Shown piece by piece: positions 55,835 through 64,000 of a DNA stretch of 64,000 bases; the first letter of the stretch is position 1, and each line of letters starts with the position of its first letter. Made by a program: the position numbers and the translations under genes. This DNA comes from Pinus tabuliformis (lineage: Eukaryota > Streptophyta > Pinopsida > Pinales > Pinaceae). The notes under the pieces are model-generated. The model saw only the letters and a program-made list of their open reading frames with translations. It was not told the origin of the DNA and searched no databases. Location: contig CM062804.1 of NCBI GenBank assembly GCA_031772625.1, forward strand, positions 1,018,014,514 through 1,018,078,513, written 5' to 3'.

Positions 55835-56185
55835 TCAAAAAGGAAGAGAAAGAGTGTCTTCTAGAGGTCGATTGAGATCTAGAAGCAAGTTGCTAGTGGG
55901 TCGGCTAGATGCATTGTTGTTTAAGTTTTGGTTTTCATTGATCGTGAGCTGCCATGTCAGATCTTCCAGTTGCTGACGAAGAGCATCAATTTCATCCTCT
56001 TGATGGGTTAATTTATCTTTAAGGGTCTGAATCTCATCCATGAGGGAAATGGAGGTTGTCATTTGCTGATGAAGTTTCCAATTAATATCCATGTGTTCCA
56101 GTTGAAGAGCTTTTATTTGTTGATTACACTTTCTACGTTTGATGTTACCACTTGATGAAATGAATTTATCCTTCTTGGTCGACAT
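55835..56185 (-). CDS. 116-aa coiled-coil protein with C-terminal EAR-like motif
   Basis: The intact frame starts at ATG 56185. It has a basic N-terminus (MSTKKDKFISSSGNIKRRKC), then about 55 residues of heptad pattern (LMDEIQTLKDKLTHQEDEID followed by ALRQQLEDLTWQL). The tail reads SNLLLDLNRPLEDTLSLPF. LLLDLNRP satisfies both LxLxL and a DLNxP form of the EAR repression motif known from plant corepressor-binding proteins. I do not recognise the family. It could be a small nuclear regulator, a truncated transcription factor tail or a transposon-derived protein. No neighbouring element explains it. Confidence 0.45.
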   Translation of the reverse strand: MSTKKDKFISSSGNIKRRKCNQQIKALQLEHMDINWKLHQQMTTSISLMDEIQTLKDKLTHQEDEIDALRQQLEDLTWQLTINENQNLNNNASSRPTSNLLLDLNRPLEDTLSLPF

Positions 56186-57446
56186 TATTAAATTGTAGGA
56201 GGAATGGGATTAGGTGTCATTAAGGACATGACTCAAAAGAATCAGAGGATGAATGAGAGGGTTGTTGTGGAAAGCAACAGGGATAACCACGAACCAAAGA
56301 ACACAAATTCCAATAAGAGAATAGTTACATAAAGAGGGTTGAAGGAAGGTGGCAACTTTCCATCAGGAGAGACAGGGCGAACATGCTAATTCGCCAAGCT
56401 AGAAGCACCTAGGCCAAAGGGGAAAAGGAGTAAGGAAGAATTCTAGTTAAGTAAGTGGAGCAATAGAGAGCAACTAAGAGCCAAATTAATAAATGATACT
56501 ACACGGAGGGAAAGAGGATACCTGAGAATAAGAGTACCCAACAGAGGAAGGTTGACCTCTAAGGAATTGCATTAGTGAACAAGAACAAGCTGGTGAATGG
56601 AACAACAATGGGCCAAACTGATACTAATTGTTCCCTCATGAACGGAAAAGGAGATAAGGTGCACCTAGGAGAGGGCTAGGTTGTCGGAGTTTCCTTTGCA
56701 GTGAATCTCAAAATCACACTAGGTGACATTGTGCAAATTCACCTTGATTATGAAAGTGCTTCTAACAAAACTAAGAAGCCAATTAAGATAGAAAATCTTT
56801 GAAAATACTTCTCGGCACATATGAGCCAACATTGGGCACCATTGAAGACTAATGGGCAGAAGCTCACATTGATAAGGAAAAAGAAATCTATGAAGGTAGG
56901 AGCATAGAAAGCCATGAATTTAACCTGTAAACTAGAAATCCCACACACAATGCTAATCTGGTTGCCATTTAACTTCATTATGGCACCCATCCTTGAGACA
57001 TTTAATGAGAAAGGTGCACGGTCTGATCAGAACTTGGTATATTGCCTGATCTCGAATCTTGATGTGTGCAAGAACACTGGGAGGAATTCCTTTGCATGGG
57101 TCGAGGCCTCACCAAAAGCCACAACACCTTACATTAATTGCCACCTTTTTTATCATGAGCTCTTTTGTTTGATCAAGACATGGGAGAGAGAGACTTATAG
57201 TAGGATTCGAAATCATGTTCATTAGAAATAAGGGGGACAGAGGAGAATCATGGGATGTTTCTCCATCCTGAAGATATATTTATATCAATCTAGCCCGATT
57301 TTAGAAGGAAAGAAAGATTACCCTATCTATATGCTTCTAAGTTTTGGCATCTAAGGATGTGAAAAAAGGACTTGAGGGGGAAGTAATCCAAGGCATGAGT
57401 AATTCTTTGTAGAAGAAGTTTGAGATGATTTTCTTTAGGAAATGAG
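56186..57446. other. No recognisable gene
   Basis: An ORF at 56914-57225 on the plus strand and its neighbours have no family signature. The segment abuts the LTR of the right-hand gypsy element. Confidence 0.4.
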
Positions 57447-60370
<2,924 letters not shown>

Positions 60371-60371
60371 G

Positions 60372-60389
60372 TGGTATCAGAGCTCAGGC
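60372..60389 (+). other. Primer binding site of the gypsy element
   Basis: TGGTATCAGAGCTCAGGC. The first 12 bases match the initiator-Met tRNA primer site. Confidence 0.85.
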
Positions 60390-60506
60390 TCCAAAAACTG
60401 TGGCCTCTGGGAAAGTGGTGTGGATATACAGATTGAAAAGTAATTTATCTCCAGTGAGCAATTTTTTTTCAAAAAAAATTTTGTTTGACTATTCACCTAA
60501 TATTTT

Positions 60507-61754
60507 ATGTTTAAGTTCAGGAGCAAGTTCGACAGTATGAGAAGAGTGGACAGCGCGTCCCAGGGATTTGTGGCGGGTCAGGGACTTGCAGGGAACAATC
60601 CAGAGTTGTGGGTACAGCTCGGAGAGGAGACTCGCAATACAAACCGTGCAATTTTGGAGACCGTACAGCAACTGAAGAATGAAATGGACTGGTTGCGGGA
60701 GGATAACGCCAGATTAACAATGGAACAGGGGAGGATTATAAAGAGCCTCTCGGATAAACAAAATCAACAACTACCGCACCCCAGTATGGAGCAACAGGGG
60801 ATATCAGGGGAACAGAATCAAAATACAGAACTTGAAGAATCGGAAGGAAGGGAGGAGGAATGATCTAATAATGCCTCTGAACAATAGACATCAAAAAGGC
60901 AATGGATAGAGTTGCAAGGGGAATTCCGCAAGATCAAACCGCCACATTTTGATGGAGAACAAGAGGAGGCAGCTGAAGCATGGTTGATCAATATGAAAAA
61001 ATATTTCCAGCTGTATGAGTATGACCACAACCTTAAGGCGAGATTGGCCATTTTTCAATTGCACGAGAAGGCCACCTTGTGGTGGGAGGAAGTGAAGATG
61101 GTAAAAGGAGTGAGTGAACAGACTATCACCTGGGAAAAATTTCAAAGGTACTTTAAAGAAAGATACTTGAAAAAACGCTTCTATGACGAAAAGGCAAGAG
61201 AATTCCATGATCTGCGACTGGGACAACAGACTATGGACAAGTTCATCACTCGTTTTACTTCCTTGCTCTGCTACGTGCCCTACATTCGAGAAGAAAAAGA
61301 TAAAGTGCAGAGATTTGTCAATAGTTTACCCTTGGGCATGAGGGAAAGAATCGAATTTGACAATCCAAAGACGATGGACGAGGCCATACACAAAGCCCAA
61401 ATTTGTTACCAGCAAAGCAAGCAGAAGGGAGAAAGCCTGGGTAAGAGATGGGTTGATAAAAAAGGCAGCAAACTGGCTGAGAGTACCAAAGGTAACCGTG
61501 GTGGTGGTAATAGAGGATTTTCCAAAGGGCAAATCAACAGAAATTCACAGAAGAATTCGCTGCGACTAAAGCCCCCCAATGAGTCCAGAACCAATGAACA
61601 ATTTGGAAAAAATGACAATGAAGGGAAAACAAGGCCTCCAGTGCAATGCTGGGGCTGTGGCGGCCCCCATTATGTGAAGAACTATCCCCAACGAAAAGGG
61701 ACTGAGCAGGTTTCCCAGGTCTACGAAGCTTCTACGGTTGGCGATGTAGGGTGA
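60507..61754 (+). pseudogene. Gypsy gag with coiled coil and altered zinc knuckle
   Basis: One frame runs from 60507, broken by TGA at 60861-60863 and TAG near 60888. The N-terminal part has a coiled coil (TNRAILETVQQLKNEMDWLR). The gag core has KIKPPHFDGEQEEAAEAWLI, LWWEEVK and ERYLKKRFYDEKAREFHDLR. The knuckle near 61648 reads CWGCGGPHYVKNY, so the last Cys of CCHC is Tyr. The reading continues past TGA 61752 into the protease. It would form the particle shell and bind RNA. Confidence 0.92.
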
Positions 61755-61778
61755 AGTCTACCGAGGATTAACACTGCT

Positions 61779-62282
61779 ATGGAGGATCGTCAGGCTGAGT
61801 ACCAGTCGACCATGGTGGAATTCGAAGGTACACTCTTATACCTTGTTGTCACTATTTTAATTGACCCTAGTGCAACGTTAAGTTATATTAGTCCTAGAAT
61901 TGTGGAGCAGTGTAGGTTGCAACCTGTTAAATTTAAGGACCCTTGGCTAGTCCAGTTGGCAACAGGGGCAAAAAGATGGGTAAATGCCAAAGTCAAAAAC
62001 TACCCTTTAAAAATAGCAGGACAACGAGTTACAGCAAATTTAAATGTGCTTCCCCTTGGCTTGTACGATATATTAATTGGTATGGATTGGTTGGAGAAAC
62101 ACTGGTCCATAATTAATTGTAAAACCAAGACTATCAGTTATAAGGATGAACTGGGAATAAAGCAAGAAATGCAGGGAATCAAACGGTTAGTGCAAATTCA
62201 ACCCATAACTGCCTCACAGTTATCAAAATGTATTAGGAAGGGATGTCAGATTTACGCTGTCCAAGTGGGCTATGCCAACTAA
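61779..62282 (+). pseudogene. Gypsy aspartic protease, altered active site
   Basis: It is in the gag frame. The active site reads LIDPSATLSYISPRIVEQC where the family has DSGAT. The catalytic Asp is kept but the Ser-Gly pair is Pro-Ser. The flap and core continue to LGLYDILIGMDWLEKHW, which is normal. The frame ends at 62280-62282. Confidence 0.9.
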
Positions 62283-62328
62283 AAAGATAAAAAAGCCGCA
62301 ATATAGAATATCCCTGTGATATAGGAGT

Positions 62329-63240
62329 TTGCTAACGTATTTTCAGAGGAAATCCTCGGGCTACCACCTAAAAGAGACAGATTTTACCATTGAATTAGTG
62401 CCAGGAGCAGCCTCGGTATCCTGGGCACCCTATAGAATGAGTATATTAGAATTGACAGAATTAAAAATGCAATTACAGGAGCTGTTAGACAAGAATTATA
62501 TCCGCCCTAGTGTGTCACCCTGGGGAGCCCCGATGTTGTTCGTTAAGAAGAAAGACGGGACCCTGCGCATGTGCATAGATTATCGTCAACTAAATAAGTT
62601 GACAATCAAAAATATATATCCGCTGCCCCGTATTGATGAACTATTTGATCAGGTAAAGGGGGCAACAATTTTCTCGAAGATTGACTTGCAATCAGGGTAT
62701 CACCAAGTCAGGATTAAAGAAGAGGATATAACAAAGACCGCTTTCAGAACACGATATGGCCACTATGAATTTGTGGTGTTACCGTTTGGGTTGACCAACA
62801 CCCCTACCACTTTTATGTGTCTAATGAACAACGTATTTCACCAATACTTGGACAAGTTCGTGCTGATCTTTATCGACAATATCTTGATTTATTCTCGGAC
62901 AATGGAGGAGCACCAAGAGCACCTCAGATTGGTACTGCAAACCCTTTGAGAACATCAACTATACACTAAGTTCAGAAAATGTGAATTTTACAAAGAACAA
63001 ATACAATATTTAGGACATATAATCACTAAGGAGGGAATTGCAGTTGACCCTGAAAAGATAAGAACAATAATGGAATGGTCGGTACCTAAAGATGTGGTGA
63101 ACATCCGCTCCTTTATGGGATTAGCGGGCTATTACAAACGATTTGTGGAAGGATTCTCGAGGGTAGCATATCCCATTACTTCCCTATAGAAAAAGGGAAG
63201 GGCCTTTAGGTGGACCCCGGAATGTCAAAGGAGCTTCGAG
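62329..63240 (+). pseudogene. Gypsy reverse transcriptase, catalytic Asp changed to Asn
   Basis: A frameshift near 62370 precedes FTIELVPGA. The palm has [19 protein letters not shown] and [18 protein letters not shown]. The catalytic box at 62869-62880 reads FIDN where FIDD is expected, so one of the two metal-binding Asp is lost. A TGA at 62947 and a TAG at 63187 follow. The connection domain (YLGHIITKEGIAVDPEKI) is readable between them. The RT is inactive. Confidence 0.93.
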
Positions 63241-63252
63241 CAACTCAAATAC

Positions 63253-63660
63253 ATGCTCACCAAAGCACCCATTTTAAGCATAGCTGATCCCAACAAGAAC
63301 TATGTCGTGTGCATGGATGCAAGCAAAGAAGGGGTAAGCGGTGTGTTGATGCAGGAAGGAAAGGTAATAGCATATGAATCAAGGAAATTGAAAGAACATG
63401 AGCAGAAATATTCTGCTTACGATCTCGAATTGGCAGCTGTGATTCATGCCCTGAAAATGTGGCGACATTACCTGATGGAAGAAAATTTTTGTTATTGACA
63501 GATCACCACAGCCTGACCAATTATTTTAGTCAACCCACTCTAAATGCAAGGCAAGCGCGGTGGGCAGATTTCCTAAGCGGTTTTAATTTTGAAATCAAGC
63601 ATTTGAAAGGGAAGGAAAATCGGGTGGCGGACGCTTTAAGCAGAAAAGTGCAATGCCTAT
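63253..63660 (+). pseudogene. Gypsy RNase H with a one-base frameshift
   Basis: VVCMDASKEGVSGVLMQEG, YSAYDLELAAVIHALKMW and, after a frame change near 63480, LLLTDHHSLTNYF give the RNase H acids. A single missing G in the HYLMG/RKF region accounts for the change. The linker ends ENRVADALSRK near 63640. Confidence 0.9.
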
Positions 63661-64000
63661 ATGAAATTTCCTACAGTGAAGGGAAAAGCCCCTTCAGGGA
63701 AATAATTACAAAAGTAGCTGAACAAGATGCTATTTACCAGCAAATAAAAAAACAAATACAGCAACCGACCAGCAAGTAAAAACAGTCGGATTATGCCTTG
63801 GATGCGGTTGGAATGTTGTACTATAAAGAGAGGTTGTATGTGTCCAATCAGAACAATGTTAAAAATATGATATTGGACGAGTTTCATATGAGTCATTATG
63901 TTGGGCACCCTGGGTGTCAAAAGATTATTACTGCACTGCGAAAAGAATATTTTTGGCCGGGAATGAAGAAAGACGTGGTTGGTTGTTTGGCACGATGTTT
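63661..64000 (+). pseudogene. Gypsy integrase zinc domain (runs off the window)
   Basis: After a TAA at 63777 the same frame encodes GMLYYKERLYVSN, then EFHMSHYVGHPGCQKIITAL and WPGMKKDVVGCLARC. This is the HHCC zinc domain of gypsy integrase, ending at the window edge. The catalytic core lies outside. Confidence 0.88.

Noticed and set aside
56748-57225. Overlapping ORFs on both strands as genes
   Set aside because: Neither has a recognisable domain and each is the shadow of the other.

Overview
The window looks like intergenic DNA from a large, repeat-rich seed-plant nuclear genome. No intact single-copy host gene is evident. Almost everything recognisable is plant transposable-element sequence: Ty1/copia and Ty3/gypsy LTR retrotransposons with tRNA-iMet-type or Tat-type primer sites, a pogo-like DDE transposase, and a DNA element carrying pieces of plant genes (RFC small subunit, PDS5, ISA2). 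The style resembles a gymnosperm, but the sequence does not fix the species.

Layout. 1-7.2 kb: remnants of a minus-strand gag-bearing LTR element, then noncoding DNA with two arrays of about 41-bp period. 7.26-20.5 kb: an LTR of element D (TGTAACA...TGTTACA), split by a complete minus-strand copia element (A, 7505-18799). Copia-A is itself split inside its protease region by a second complete copia element (B, 11679-16785, perfect GTACC target duplication). Element D sits against the broken end of a plus-strand copia element (C). 20.9-35.9 kb: a complete 14.9-kb minus-strand Tat-lineage gypsy element (AGGTC duplication, 1038-bp LTRs) also interrupts copia-C, which resumes at 35865 and ends with its 3' LTR at 38321. 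The Tat element has gag, PR, RT, RH, INT and a second, archaeal-type RNase H. On its opposite strand, between pol and the 3' LTR, lies a plant-mobile-domain-like gene with a splice-consistent intron.

38.3-57.4 kb: AT-rich DNA, then a pogo/CENP-B-like DDE transposase pseudogene on the minus strand. Between its second and third catalytic aspartates it is cut by a 6.7-kb element (44554-51301) flanked by the 9-bp duplication ATAGGTCGA. That insert holds fragments of RFC, PDS5 and ISA2 on one strand, with PDS5 and ISA2 fused in one frame, plus foldback hairpins and tandem arrays at its left end. A small coiled-coil ORF ending in an EAR-like motif lies at 55.8-56.2 kb.

57.4-64 kb: a plus-strand gypsy element with a roughly 2.9-kb LTR that contains (TA)50, a primer site, gag, PR, RT, RNase H and the beginning of INT. 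It runs off the right edge and is inactivated by stops, frameshifts and a changed RT catalytic residue.

The elements do not form a pathway. What organises the window is insertion order: C, then D and Tat into C; A into D; B into A. The two most unusual objects are the gene-carrying insert and the intron-containing antisense gene in the Tat element.
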